From the NCBI GenBank assembly GCA_009845835.1, contig VXYV01000063.1:1-54341 (forward strand): DNA of 54,341 nucleotides, in the 5' to 3' direction. The DNA is from Gammaproteobacteria bacterium (GTDB lineage: Bacteria > Pseudomonadota > Gammaproteobacteria > Pseudomonadales > Azotimanducaceae). The position numbers were made by a program, and so were the translations under genes. The first letter of the stretch is position 1. Each line of letters starts with the position of its first letter. Below are positions 17,405 to 26,902 of this stretch, piece by piece. The notes beneath the pieces were generated by a model. The model was not told where the DNA came from, made no database searches, and was given only the letters and a program-made list of their open reading frames with translations.

Positions 17405-19984
17405 ATGTCGAAAGTCAATCGCACAACCATGATGGATCAATACCTATCCATTAAAGCAAACTATCCCGATGACCTGTTGTTTTTCCGGATGGGAGACTTT
17501 TATGAATTGTTCTTCGACGATGCCTGTGAAGCTGCCGAACTGCTTGACATAACGCTTACCTCCCGGGGTAAAAAATCAGGACAGTCAGTCCCCATGTGTG
17601 GAGTCCCGTATCATTCCGTCGATTCACATCTCCACAAACTCATTAGTTTAGGAAAAACTGTCGCCATCTGTGAACAAATCGGTACTACTGCTGAAAAATA
17701 TGGACCGGTTGAACGTAAAGTTGTTCGAGTCATCACGCCAGGGACTCTTATCGAAGACTCGCTTGTCGAACATGAACAAGAAAGTCTGCTCATGGCGATA
17801 AATCCGAACGATCCCCCTAATCAATCTGCTGGTTTAGCTTGGATAAATCTTTCAACGGGTAATTTTACGATAGCACAAGCAAAGGACAGTGCTGAACTAC
17901 AAACTTTTATTGATCAAGTGCAACCAACCGAAATAATCGTGCCGGAGCGCGCAAACTTTACTAGCGATGAACACAAAATACGTGAAGTCGACCCGTTGCA
18001 ATTTGACGAACTCTTAGGCGACAAATTGCTAAAAACACATTTTGACATCGGTGATTTACGTGCCTTTGGTTTCAATGATGATCCGAAACTGGTTGGAGCA
18101 GCTGCAGCAGCATTACAGTATGTCAAACGGGCAGCACAACAATCGTTAGAGTTCATTCAATCGATCCAGGAGTACTCTAACAATCGCATTTTGCAAATGG
18201 ATACCCAAACTCGCCGAAACCTGGAAATCGATAGCCAGTTGAGTTCAGCCAGCTATGGCAATACCTTGTTTGATGTAGTGAATTTCACGGTTACCGCGAT
18301 GGGCGCGAGACTGCTACGTCAATGGTTGAACGTACCATCGACTGATTCTACCGTGATCGGGGCACGGCTTGATTTAGTCAGTGGCATTCAGGCTCACAAT
18401 CTCACACAGGACATTGCTGATACACTTCGACCTGTTAAAGATTTACATCGAATCGTTTCTCGACTCGCGATGCGGAATACAACCCCGCGTGACCTGATTC
18501 GTATCGGTGAAGCGATTCATGCGTTCTATCAAGTTCAGGAGCAGATAACAAACTTAAATCTTGGCGAAGAAGAGAAACGATTTGCTAGTGTGACCGATTT
18601 GAGTCATGTTCGCGAACTCATTGAGCGTGCGATAGTTTCAAATCCACCCGTAACTATTAGAGATGGTGGAGTGATCGCCGAAGGCTACCACGCGGAAGTC
18701 GACGAACTACGAAAACTTCGAACGAATGAGTCTGAACTTTTACAGGAAATCGAGAAACGAGAACAACAACGTACAGGTATCGATAAGTTAAAAGTCGGCT
18801 TTAATCGGGTACATGGTTATTACTTGGAAGCCTCTAGATTAAAAGCAGAGGAGATACCGGAAGATTACGTTCGTCGGCAAACCCTTAAACACACCGAACG
18901 CTACATTACAACGGAACTTAAAGAATTTGAAGAACGCATACTTTCTGCAGAAGCTGAACTGTTGAGTTTAGAAAAGAGTCTGTATGTGGAACTTGTCGAC
19001 GAACTCGCGCAATCTGTCCCGGAACTTCGACAAGTTGCCGACGTTCTTTCACGACTTGATGTACTCAATGGATTTGCACAAGCCGCGGCGCAGCACAACC
19101 TAGTTCGACCTGAGTTTACTGAGAGGCATGTATTACACATTGAGGATGGCCGACACCCTATGGTCGCCGCGAAGTTAAAGCATCAGTTTGTACCAAATTC
19201 AATCAGTTTCGATAACACAAAACGAATGCTCATTGTGACTGGTCCAAATATGGGAGGAAAATCTACCTATATGCGCCAGACAGCTCTCATTGTGTTGTTA
19301 GCGTATACCGGATGTTTTGTCCCGGCCAAGAGTTCGACAGTTGGTCGAATCGACCGCATTTTCACGCGTATAGGCGCCGCTGACGATTTAGCGGGAGGTC
19401 GTTCGACCTTTATGGTTGAAATGTCAGAAACGGCGAATATTCTTCACAATGCTACCTACTCCAGTCTAGTGTTGTTGGATGAGATCGGGCGCGGAACCAG
19501 TACTCTCGACGGGCTTGCCTTGGCAATTGCGATTGCGCGCGCGATGGTTAAATTGCAATCACTTACGTTATTTTCGACTCACTATTTAGAACTAACGACG
19601 ATTACGGATGAATTACCCGGTGTGAAGAATGTACATTTGAGTGCTACGGAACACAATCGGAAGGTCGTATTCTTGCACTCGGTTAAAGATGGACCGGCAT
19701 CTCAGAGTTATGGGATTCAAGTCGCTAAGTTAGCTGGGGTACCCGGCAATGTACTACAAAATGCTAAAAACCACCTGCGGCGGCTAGAACAAACGACGGT
19801 CAGGAGTAACACAGAACACAGTACTGATTTGTTTGATGACGACGTTACTCAAGAGCCATATTCACACCCCGCGATAGACCTCTTAGGCGAGGCTCAAGTT
19901 GACGAACTGTCGCCGCGCGCGGCTTTAGATTTGGTTTACCAGTTAGTTGAACTCGTCAAACAAGAAGACCGGCATCAAAATTAA
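17405..19984 (+). CDS. mutS: DNA mismatch repair protein MutS
   Basis: MutS recognises mismatches and recruits MutL. The N-terminal mismatch-binding domain has [15 protein letters not shown] with the Phe-x-Glu reading element (FYELF). The connector, lever and clamp domains follow, then the ABC-type ATPase with Walker [15 protein letters not shown] near residue 617, and [16 protein letters not shown] (Walker B/signature) and STHYLELT. Length 859, normal. In related bacteria mutS is next to fdxA; here about 8.5 kb of accessory DNA separates them. Confidence 0.99.
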   Translation: MSKVNRTTMMDQYLSIKANYPDDLLFFRMGDFYELFFDDACEAAELLDITLTSRGKKSGQSVPMCGVPYHSVDSHLHKLISLGKTVAICEQIGTTAEKYGPVERKVVRVITPGTLIEDSLVEHEQESLLMAINPNDPPNQSAGLAWINLSTGNFTIAQAKDSAELQTFIDQVQPTEIIVPERANFTSDEHKIREVDPLQFDELLGDKLLKTHFDIGDLRAFGFNDDPKLVGAAAAALQYVKRAAQQSLEFIQSIQEYSNNRILQMDTQTRRNLEIDSQLSSASYGNTLFDVVNFTVTAMGARLLRQWLNVPSTDSTVIGARLDLVSGIQAHNLTQDIADTLRPVKDLHRIVSRLAMRNTTPRDLIRIGEAIHAFYQVQEQITNLNLGEEEKRFASVTDLSHVRELIERAIVSNPPVTIRDGGVIAEGYHAEVDELRKLRTNESELLQEIEKREQQRTGIDKLKVGFNRVHGYYLEASRLKAEEIPEDYVRRQTLKHTERYITTELKEFEERILSAEAELLSLEKSLYVELVDELAQSVPELRQVADVLSRLDVLNGFAQAAAQHNLVRPEFTERHVLHIEDGRHPMVAAKLKHQFVPNSISFDNTKRMLIVTGPNMGGKSTYMRQTALIVLLAYTGCFVPAKSSTVGRIDRIFTRIGAADDLAGGRSTFMVEMSETANILHNATYSSLVLLDEIGRGTSTLDGLALAIAIARAMVKLQSLTLFSTHYLELTTITDELPGVKNVHLSATEHNRKVVFLHSVKDGPASQSYGIQVAKLAGVPGNVLQNAKNHLRRLEQTTVRSNTEHSTDLFDDDVTQEPYSHPAIDLLGEAQVDELSPRAALDLVYQLVELVKQEDRHQN

Positions 19985-20262
19985 CTTCAGGATTACGTGC
20001 CCCTAGCTATATCTATTCGCTCTCACTCTCGGTAGTGAGTTGTCCGTAGAGTTCTTTTAAGGAATATGTGTTTAATTTGGTAGAAGTAGTTTATTCAAAG
20101 TATTGGTACTTGAAGTGTAATTAGTGGAGTCATTTTGTATTTGGTTACTTGGTCCGTTTCATCATTACCCAGTTCTTGTACCCTAAGTTCAAACTCTCAC
20201 TAGTACCCGAGTCAACTTCTTCCAACCAGTTGAATAAAGCAGTTTAGACAGACTTAAACAAT
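19985..20262. other. Gene-free stretch after mutS with one hairpin
   Basis: No credible gene. CTCACT (20022-20027) pairs with AGTGAG (20034-20039), loop CTCGGT, 38 bases after the mutS stop and followed by only TTG; it could be a weak mutS terminator. This is the left border of the mutS-fdxA island. Confidence 0.35.
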
Positions 20263-20291
20263 TTGTAAGAGTTTCCCGTGTTGGATAAAAT
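20263..20291 (+). promoter_or_regulatory. Candidate promoter of the 20328 gene
   Basis: TTGTAA (20263-20268), 17-base spacer, TAAAAT (20286-20291), placing a start of transcription about 30 bases before the ATG at 20328. Confidence 0.5.
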
Positions 20292-20327
20292 GGACTAATC
20301 CACTTACCCGAAACAACAGGTTTAACA

Positions 20328-20888
20328 ATGTTTTCTAGGAACCATTTTGGTCTCTTAGTGATGTCTTTTTTGATGATGGTTGCGATCTCAGTGTTAGCTC
20401 CAGAGACTGAAGAGATTCAAGTACCGACTTATGAAACGCACGGTCTGGAATACAAACTGTGGAATGAGTGTAAGAAAATTGGTTTCGATAGTCTCATATC
20501 AGATGATTTATCTAAAACTGATTTGAAATTAGAACAAGTGAATGATTTGTTTGAAACGAGGTTACGTGCAGCGAGACTGTGGTCGGGTTCAGACGCCGGT
20601 TTTAGAGAAGATTTCTTATTTGTACGTATTCAAGGATTTGTAATAGATGACTCTGAGAGCGTTCTTGACGGTATGACAATCTACACTGTAGGAATTTCCT
20701 ACGAAAGATGGATTGATGACCTCAATTTTGGAGTTGCCGGCTTTGCTGAGTTGCGACACTCCAGTAAAAAAATGGGGTATGCTAGCAAGCGAGCGAATGC
20801 TAAGTCAGCGATTTTGGAAATACTAAGCGAAGGTGCCGACAAGTTTGTGTTAGAGTACCTTCGGGTAAACGAAAAAGCGTGTGACTGA
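20328..20888 (+). CDS. Exported protein of unknown function
   Basis: I do not recognise the family. The N-terminus (FGLLVMSFLMMVAISVLA) is a signal peptide or anchor, so the remaining 160 residues are probably periplasmic. The mature part looks like an alternating alpha/beta domain with one conserved-looking stretch FLFVRIQGFVIDDSES and two cysteines, one near the N-terminus of the mature part and one near the end, which could pair. A good promoter precedes it and a structured element follows it, so it is probably expressed as a single gene. Confidence 0.65.
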   Translation: MFSRNHFGLLVMSFLMMVAISVLAPETEEIQVPTYETHGLEYKLWNECKKIGFDSLISDDLSKTDLKLEQVNDLFETRLRAARLWSGSDAGFREDFLFVRIQGFVIDDSESVLDGMTIYTVGISYERWIDDLNFGVAGFAELRHSSKKMGYASKRANAKSAILEILSEGADKFVLEYLRVNEKACD

Positions 20889-20893
20889 GATTA

Positions 20894-20953
20894 CCACCCG
20901 AAATGCCCAAAAATTAGTCAGTTTTACCAAGACGATTGTAAAACTTAGGGTGG
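20894..20953. terminator. Nested stem-loop between convergent genes
   Basis: GTTTTAC (20921-20927) pairs with GTAAAAC (20938-20944), and an outer CCACCC (20894-20899) pairs with GGGTGG (20948-20953). It lies just after the 20328 gene stop and before the 3' end of the opposite-strand gene at 21021. There is no T-run, so a bidirectional terminator is only probable by position. Confidence 0.35.
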
Positions 20954-21020
20954 CGACGAACACATCGTCAAAACTCAATCACTAACACAGAATTGCTAAA
21001 AAATAATTTATCCTCGGCAT

Positions 21021-21617
21021 CTATGGAATCGCTAAGGTTTGAATAGCAATTTCCTCCGGTAATTCAGCTAGTAGCGACTTGAACCTATCATATCTGTAGA
21101 ACAGCCCCCTTCCATACTTTGGTTGATCAATCAATTCGACCTCAATAGGTACATCAGTATTCTCTATGTGTATTTCATACGAAAATACGTCTAACAGTAT
21201 AGTAGCTTCCGGACGATAACGATAGGTGTATTCGAAGTGAAACTCTTTCTGTTTGAATGTTGAACCATCTGTAAGTTGTACAAGGGTATCTCCTTCCCAA
21301 CCTTCAAACTTGTCCTTAACAGTACTCTTTTGGACAGCATCGGATATTCCTGCAAAGTAATACCCCAATCGTATTGTCGTCAATGCTTTCTTCTGCTCCT
21401 CGGACATCTGAGCAATTCGGAGTACTTCCCGTTCCGGTTCTGGAACAAAGAAAGGAATAGAAAATTTACTCTTAGTCTTCGTGCCACTTGCGTATTCTTT
21501 AGTGTCTAAACTAGGTGTGATATCAGCTATTGTGTTTAATAGGAGCACCGTCGATACTGTAATCAACCAAAATACGATCAAGAAATGTTTGAATTTACGA
21601 TTTGCAAAATCAATCAT
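21021..21617 (-). CDS. Single-pass membrane protein of unknown function
   Basis: The N-terminus is MIDFANRKFK (cytoplasmic, basic) followed by a hydrophobic segment FLIVFWLITVSTVLLLNTIA at about 12-31, then an outward domain of about 165 residues with beta-like alternation (FHFEYTYRYRPEATILLDVF). No catalytic motif and no cysteine pairs are seen. Unknown family. It is followed on the minus-strand upstream side by another anchored protein (21728-22231) 110 bases away. Confidence 0.6.
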   Translation of the reverse strand: MIDFANRKFKHFLIVFWLITVSTVLLLNTIADITPSLDTKEYASGTKTKSKFSIPFFVPEPEREVLRIAQMSEEQKKALTTIRLGYYFAGISDAVQKSTVKDKFEGWEGDTLVQLTDGSTFKQKEFHFEYTYRYRPEATILLDVFSYEIHIENTDVPIEVELIDQPKYGRGLFYRYDRFKSLLAELPEEIAIQTLAIP

Positions 21618-21727
21618 GGCATTAATATCCCAAAAATCATGGAGGATTAAATTTTACGTGGCGTCGTGTGTCATTTCACCCACACGCGACCAGGTAAACG
21701 AAGATCTGAATTTACGTGAACTATCAA

Positions 21728-22231
21728 TCATTCTTGTTCTATATCTTCACCCGCTTTGTCGTTTTCAGCTTCGTACTTCAGGTATTGATACGGCAATCGT
21801 TCGTTTACAACCTTCTTACCAATACGATACGATACTGACAAATTCATCCAAGTGATTAGATCTGCGTCTTTTCGACGTACATATAGATGGTCACTATCCT
21901 TAATACCAAATGCTCCCTGCGGTTGAAGTACATTTCCCAGTTGATCAATTGAATTCCCCCAATAGATTTTTAATGATCGACCATTCTCAAATGCCCTCAC
22001 ACACTCAATGTATGCTTTTCGACGCGATTTGTTGAAAATCTTCACGCACAAGACATGCATCGATGACTGGTAAGTGGACACTGATGAAGGGTGTTGACAA
22101 TCTCCAAACATCAATATCTCGTCATCTTTGGTATCACGGAATACTTTCCATGCCAAGTAAGCGGTTGAGAGGGTGCACAAGGTTGATATCGTCACAGCAC
22201 ACCCGGTCCAAACTAGATAGGCTATGTTCAC
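21728..22231 (-). CDS. N-terminally anchored protein of unknown function
   Basis: One transmembrane segment at about residues 5-28 (VWTGCAVTISTLCTLSTAYL) is followed by a short basic/acidic stretch and a compact domain with beta-strand pattern (HVLCVKIFNKSRRKAYIECV and the NVLQPQGAFGIKDSDHLYVR region). The positive residues after the membrane segment (KVFRDTK) suggest the domain may be cytoplasmic. It resembles small anchored proteins often found in accessory regions, but I cannot name the family. The last residues are acidic. Confidence 0.6.
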   Translation of the reverse strand: MNIAYLVWTGCAVTISTLCTLSTAYLAWKVFRDTKDDEILMFGDCQHPSSVSTYQSSMHVLCVKIFNKSRRKAYIECVRAFENGRSLKIYWGNSIDQLGNVLQPQGAFGIKDSDHLYVRRKDADLITWMNLSVSYRIGKKVVNERLPYQYLKYEAENDKAGEDIEQE

Positions 22232-22453
22232 TAGGATTGATTCTTAGCTAAATTCATCACAATTGAAAACTCTTCCATTTGCAGGCAAATTGATCATGGT
22301 CTCTTTCTGATTTGGAAAAGCCTCCTGCCATCCCTCTTGGTAGTGGACATTTCGAAAATTGATTCAAACTCTGCGATTTTGATTGATACTTACCGAATTC
22401 GAGGAGGTTGAGTATGCTCTAATCCAATTCAAACTTCAAGTTTGTCGAAACTT

Positions 22454-22909
22454 CTAACCGAAGATATCTTGTTCCAATTCTTCAACGACGTGGGGAGTTT
22501 GCATCAAAGCAGGGACTAAACTTACTAAAGCAAATTCCCGTTCGTCCTGCCCAAGATTTTTTAAACCGGTCGATTTCTTAATCGTTTGAAACATCTGTTT
22601 GGAAACTCGTTTACCTGTTTTTCCTTCAACTTCAAGTGCCTCTACCGCAGAATGAATGCTATCAATCGTGCTCAGATCACAAGCGTTATCCACAAGAAAT
22701 TTTTCGATGACGTCGGGGTCATACAGATAATCTTCAATTTCTCTTCGTCTCAATACACGAACACCTGCTAAAATTCTTTCATCCCTTCTTTCGTCCGACA
22801 TGTCATCGCGATCTATTAGCTTGTGAACCTCTACCCCTCTAAATCTCCAGTTTCGCTTTAGAACCGCTGTTATACTCGGGTAACAGTTTTCATTCTTATT
22901 GATATTCAT
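22454..22909 (-). pseudogene. TOPRIM-domain fragment related to OLD-like ATPase/nucleases
   Basis: The 151 residues contain HKLIDRDDMSDERR (the D-x-D metal motif of a TOPRIM domain, residues about 30-43) and LRRREIEDYLYDPDVIEKFL, matching the segment KRKEIENYLIHPRSIIRYVE in the complete protein encoded at 23456-25078. The upstream ATPase half and the first TOPRIM motif (E-G-x-x-D) are missing, and an in-frame TAG lies two codons before the ATG. So this is the C-terminal remnant of a second AAA-TOPRIM protein, or, less likely, a functional stand-alone TOPRIM piece. The sequences differ enough that it is not a recent duplicate. Confidence 0.6.
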
Positions 22910-23028
22910 AATTCTCTAAAAGAAACTGGCAAAGTATAAACGCTGCGTTTACGGCTAGAATTGCATGGTGTCTAGAGGGAGTGTATTTTCTTATTTGTCG
23001 ATAGCTAAGTTGCCTTGCTCACAAAATA

Positions 23029-23377
23029 TTGGACTCGTTTACGCAATACTTACTTGAGTTACAACTAGGAGGAAATTTTATCGATGTCAAACCGAACACA
23101 TTTAAACGAAGAGCAACGGTTGAGCTAAACTATCGTTTGATTCTGTGGGAAGCTTCAGCGGCGAAATTATGTCGTGAAACTTCTGTTTCCGAGACGTCGT
23201 TAAAAAAGTGGCGCGGAAAAACGATATCGCGAGTTCAAGAAACAGATCGGCTATAAAAGTGATACTGATCTACCGTCACAACAGTGCCAACGAATATCGA
23301 TATCGGAATCCACGTCGAAACAAATCGTCCACGAAGAAAGATTTGAGAGGAATATTTGCAGATTGATTCACGAATAA
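23029..23377 (+). pseudogene. Frameshifted helix-turn-helix relic (possibly transposase orfA-like)
   Basis: From a TTG at 23029 the frame reads to AAKLCRETSVSETSLKKWRG, which has the look of a transposase-type helix-turn-helix (x-A-x-x-C/L-x-x-x-x-x-V-S-x-S-S/T-L-x-x-W). Just after this point the other frame continues EKRYREFKKQIGYKSD and stays open to TAA at 23377, as if a single-base shift had broken one gene. No terminal inverted repeats were seen. It lies between the TOPRIM fragment and the OLD-like gene, in a 546-base interval with no intact gene. Confidence 0.3.
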
Positions 23378-23455
23378 GTGTAATTCTTCCTTCGATTACG
23401 CAATACTTACAAACAATATTTCTCTGAGAGCACCAAACTGTGTGCGCTATCTCTA

Positions 23456-25078
23456 CTACGAATCTACAGAATACTCGGCTAGGTTCAGGTGCTTGGCGAT
23501 CTGATCTAGCATAGTTTTGACTTCAGGATGAATCTCGTGTGGTTTCATTTGGCTAGCTAACTCGTCAAAGGAATACGGAGCATTCAGATCCAGTTCTTCT
23601 ACCAAGTGTGTCAGAAACGTTTTACCATCTGGATCGATTCCCGGAGAATGGTCAAACGGGTTGTCGAATAACGCTGGCGGGAGATTTTTTCGTAAATATT
23701 TTTCTGCCTTCGTTGCTTCAGATTTGCCACCGAGTGCTTCGACATATCGAATAATGGACCGTGGATGGATCAGGTAGTTTTCAATTTCCTTGCGTTTCCA
23801 CTTCAAACAAATCATTCCGTGCGGTGCATCCAACGAACCTTCATTGTCAAGATCCATTAGTTGGGCACCTAACATAGCTGGGACGAGTGCTTGCATGCTT
23901 TGGAAGCGATGTTTGACATCGTTTCTCTTCTCAGCAGTGGTCAGTACTAAGCCTTGATCAAGGAAGTAATACGCTTCGTGGTCCAATACCTCCGCCCACG
24001 CAGTAAGTATCGCGATATCGGTTTTACCCTCTACGTAGAGCACTCGTTTGGTGGTTTCCGCTTTGATAATGTCGGCATTTTCGAGATGTTTCAAGGTCCC
24101 CCTTAACTGTTGTGCTGGAATTTCACGAAGTCCTTCGTCATAAGTTAGAACGCGCAGATCGGTCGAATCAGCTGCATTAATAAATCGCTCAGAGTGGGTT
24201 GACATTATCAATTGAGATTGCGTCTTTTGCGCTATCCTTTTTAGGCTTGTATACATCTTTCGTTGCAGTAAAGTGTGTAGGTGAGCGTCTGGTTCATCCA
24301 CTAGAACGATAGTATTTTCTTGGTATAACAATGCCCCAAATACAGACAGCACTTGCAGAAAACCACTGGAAGCACTAGTTATATCGAAGGCCTCCTCGGT
24401 TTCATAGCGACGATATCTAGCAGCAACTTGCGCACCTGGGCTGAGCGGTAAAATCTCATAACCAAAGAATGACTTTATTTCTTGTTTTAGCAGGGACCAT
24501 TTCTCATTCTCTAAACTGACCCAATACAACATATTTCGGAGTACCTCACCGCTCTGACTATGTGCTAGCCTCTGCGGGATAACTTTGCGATCAAAAAAGT
24601 CTTCTAGCCTATTAGGACCAGAGGCAGCCGGTATGTATGTTGGTGTCATTGTTACTCGCTGCAAAGCCGATAAAGCATCTTCTTTAACCTCTTTGCAAGG
24701 TCGAATTTTTGCCAATCCTCTACTCACATAAAGGAACTCGAAACCAATCGTCCAACTCTTAGGAGAATCAACCCTGAGCCATACTGAGAGAGGTTCTTTA
24801 GTATTTTTCTGAAACCACAGATGGTCAAAATCTGTTAGCGGTACCGAAGAGAAATCTGACAAATACAATTCGATTGCAGGATAATTCTCGTCACTGTCTC
24901 GAACAAGATCAGAAGGCTGTTCTCGCCAACGTGATGCTAGCTCAAACCACGTGCAGACAGCCTGAAGTAAAGTTGTTTTTCCTGAGTTGTTCGGTCCAGA
25001 AATGACTATTCGATTAGCTAGTTCAAACTCATGTGAAGAAAATTTCTTGAAGTTATTAACGATAACTTTTTTGATCAT
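23456..25078 (-). CDS. OLD-family-like ATPase with C-terminal TOPRIM nuclease domain
   Basis: OLD proteins couple an ABC-type ATPase to a TOPRIM nuclease and act in phage exclusion (P2 OLD) or with partners in defence. Seen: IVISGPNNSGKTTLL (Walker A, residues 24-37), TIVLVDEPDAHLH (Walker B with the D-loop-type DAHLH, about 256-268), MSTHSERFI (switch His), then a TOPRIM domain with RVLYVEGKTDIAIL (Glu motif, about 347) and LMDLDNEG (D-x-D, about 408). Length 540. It begins 40 bases after the JAMM-E1 gene on the same strand with no promoter apparent between, so it is probably the last gene of the ubiquitin-like operon and its likely effector. It could also be an independent gene that happens to follow. 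Confidence 0.85.
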   Translation of the reverse strand: MIKKVIVNNFKKFSSHEFELANRIVISGPNNSGKTTLLQAVCTWFELASRWREQPSDLVRDSDENYPAIELYLSDFSSVPLTDFDHLWFQKNTKEPLSVWLRVDSPKSWTIGFEFLYVSRGLAKIRPCKEVKEDALSALQRVTMTPTYIPAASGPNRLEDFFDRKVIPQRLAHSQSGEVLRNMLYWVSLENEKWSLLKQEIKSFFGYEILPLSPGAQVAARYRRYETEEAFDITSASSGFLQVLSVFGALLYQENTIVLVDEPDAHLHTLLQRKMYTSLKRIAQKTQSQLIMSTHSERFINAADSTDLRVLTYDEGLREIPAQQLRGTLKHLENADIIKAETTKRVLYVEGKTDIAILTAWAEVLDHEAYYFLDQGLVLTTAEKRNDVKHRFQSMQALVPAMLGAQLMDLDNEGSLDAPHGMICLKWKRKEIENYLIHPRSIIRYVEALGGKSEATKAEKYLRKNLPPALFDNPFDHSPGIDPDGKTFLTHLVEELDLNAPYSFDELASQMKPHEIHPEVKTMLDQIAKHLNLAEYSVDS

Positions 25079-25118
25079 TTGCGTAGTTGCCAGTTGGATT
25101 CAGAAGTAAAAAACTTAG

Positions 25119-26495
25119 TCAGCGAACAGTGTTGTTTCGAACCAATAAACTTTGATCGCCGGTCCCGACATATTTTGAGATCAAGGGATTTGTACCGTTA
25201 CCGTCTTCTTCTCTTTCATAGCAACCATGTACCAAGCGGTAACGTTGTGTAGAAAATTCTCGATTCTTATCAAAACGAAATTGATGCAACCTAGCGAGAA
25301 AGTCGTTAAACGCCATACAAGAGGCCAGCATGTTGAGAGACATAACCGCGGGTTGTTCTTCCCCTACTGCCATTAAATACCCATTTTTTCTTTGTTCCAA
25401 ATAGTACTCTGGCATAGTTCGGTGCCAATTTTCAGCCGTGACTTGGTTCATCTTGTAAACACCTTGTTCGAGTAAACTTTTACCTTCAGGGTGTACGTAA
25501 TGAGATACTGCGTCTGCGTTCGAAATGCCTCCACGGCCATCGGCCTCAAGATAAACCCCCACATCGAAATAGGGAATCAAGTACGCACTAGCAATGCAAT
25601 CTAGATCGTATCGACCAAAAGCAGAATCTACACACCCGAACAATACATCACAATCAACCAACGCCTTTACCACTTCGGAATGACTTGTATCCCCTTGATA
25701 AGTAAAGACTTTGGTACCTAAATCCATAGCTTCAATTGCACGTTTAGCGACTTCGACTTTGGGTTGTTGATCGCGAGCCTCTTTCATCGTCGCCCCAATG
25801 ATTCGATTCAGATTTTTTTCTTCCAAAACGTCTGGGTCAACAATGACTATTTCACCGACACAATTTCGCGCAAGTAGTTCTGCGACTACGCTACCGGTAC
25901 CCGAACAACCGACGACTCCAACACGTATGTTGTGTAGCAGTTCTAAAGTACCTCGACCAAAAGTCTGGGACAACTTGTTGCTGAAGTCAGAATTTCGCAA
26001 CATCCGAACTTTTTTCCACATTCGGATCGAGTCTCCAACCACATTCACTGAATCGATTTCAGAAAATTCTCCCTCGCTGTGTACAACTCGTGCGCGAACT
26101 CTTCCGTCTGGTAACATAATCGCTGAACCGTTGGAACGTTGATCATCAAACCAATTATTAATTGAATCAAATAACTCTTTATCGGTTTTGTTATCTCTGA
26201 GCGAAAATTCGTTAAAGTTATTTGGATGCGAATGAATCGTGACGATAGATTGGCCGGTTTGATCGATTTGGGTAATGATCTCGGGAGGAAAGAAGTCTGC
26301 GAAAGGCCATGAAAGATATTTTTTCATTCGCCGAGAAATATCGTGTGGGATCGATATTATTTCGGCTATGATAAGTCGACAAGTATCTCTTCCGCTTCCT
26401 CGATTACACAAGAGTATCGCGGCTGCTTCTAACCCATCCCCAGGGAATAAGTGAGCAAAAATCTGCTTATGCTGCCGTTCGGTCATCACAAGCAT
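25119..26495 (-). CDS. JAMM/JAB peptidase fused to E1-like (ThiF) adenylating enzyme
   Basis: Residues about 1-150 are a JAMM metallopeptidase: Glu in GLEAAAILLC (E23) and an exact HxH-x7-S-x2-D motif, HSHPNNFNEFSLRD (about 87-100). Residues about 190-430 are an E1/ThiF domain: VGVVGCSGTGSVVAELLA (nucleotide loop) and VDPDVLEEKNLNR (D...N..R). The segment where E1 proteins often carry the catalytic cysteine reads HPEGKSLLEQGVYKMN, with no cysteine. The start at 26495 lies 8 bases after the E2-like stop; an upstream ATG at 26582 would read through that gene. Inferred role: the JAMM part matures the ubiquitin-like protein or removes it from targets, and the E1 part adenylates it. JAB-E1 fusions next to E2-like and multi-ubiquitin genes are a known prokaryotic arrangement. 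Confidence 0.9.
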   Translation of the reverse strand: MLVMTERQHKQIFAHLFPGDGLEAAAILLCNRGSGRDTCRLIIAEIISIPHDISRRMKKYLSWPFADFFPPEIITQIDQTGQSIVTIHSHPNNFNEFSLRDNKTDKELFDSINNWFDDQRSNGSAIMLPDGRVRARVVHSEGEFSEIDSVNVVGDSIRMWKKVRMLRNSDFSNKLSQTFGRGTLELLHNIRVGVVGCSGTGSVVAELLARNCVGEIVIVDPDVLEEKNLNRIIGATMKEARDQQPKVEVAKRAIEAMDLGTKVFTYQGDTSHSEVVKALVDCDVLFGCVDSAFGRYDLDCIASAYLIPYFDVGVYLEADGRGGISNADAVSHYVHPEGKSLLEQGVYKMNQVTAENWHRTMPEYYLEQRKNGYLMAVGEEQPAVMSLNMLASCMAFNDFLARLHQFRFDKNREFSTQRYRLVHGCYEREEDGNGTNPLISKYVGTGDQSLLVRNNTVR

Positions 26496-26503
26496 CGTTC
26501 TGT

Positions 26504-26902
26504 TCACTTTGGGACTTCTTTCAGTGTTTCGTTTTGGATAAACTCTATATGGGTGATTAGTGTATCCACACCTGGTTGCCATGCACTATCTTTGTAGTGC
26601 CGAGACCAGCGTTGCCAAGTCTGCCCAAAGTGCGATTCGTCCGCCAAAGCGCTAATCCCTGTCCCGTCAGACTTTTTAAGGTGAGGTGAAAAGTAGAACA
26701 TATCTAAGGCGGATCCCGGGTATCCGACCGGGACCAAGATCATCAGATTTGATTCGGGCTTAGTGTAGCCGTGAGGAAGATTAAAGTCTTCGATTATTAG
26801 ACCGTGCTTACCAGGACCCTCGGATACCTTTCGCCACTTAGAAGAGAAACGTGCTTGGAGATATTCAACATCCTCGGGTGGTAATTCATAAAGCTCAGAC
26901 AT
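26504..26902 (-). CDS. E2-like protein of the prokaryotic E2 family E type (cysteine-free)
   Basis: The 132-residue product has LMILVPVGYPGSALDMFYFS (strand, YP and DMFY), DGTGISALADESHFGQTWQR and a C-terminal VDTLITHIEF helix, the pattern I associate with the Prok-E2_E family that travels with multi-ubiquitin genes. It contains no cysteine at all, so it cannot form a classical E2-ubiquitin thioester; histidines (HGY, SPHL, ESHF) are conspicuous. The start at 26902 overlaps the end of the ubiquitin-like gene by 8 bases (ATGTCTGA) and has CAGGGA just upstream; the ATG at 26935 is further inside that gene. It probably positions the activated tail or target rather than carrying it covalently, if it is active. 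Confidence 0.85.
   Translation of the reverse strand: MSELYELPPEDVEYLQARFSSKWRKVSEGPGKHGLIIEDFNLPHGYTKPESNLMILVPVGYPGSALDMFYFSPHLKKSDGTGISALADESHFGQTWQRWSRHYKDSAWQPGVDTLITHIEFIQNETLKEVPK

Noticed and set aside
23456-25078. RecF or SMC as an alternative call for the AAA-TOPRIM gene
   Set aside because: RecF and SMC lack a TOPRIM domain; E-G-K-T-D and D-x-D after the ATPase point to the OLD-like family.
26496-26582. N-terminal extension of the JAMM-E1 gene
   Set aside because: It lies inside the E2-like gene; the residues (basic, proline-rich) do not belong to the JAMM fold.
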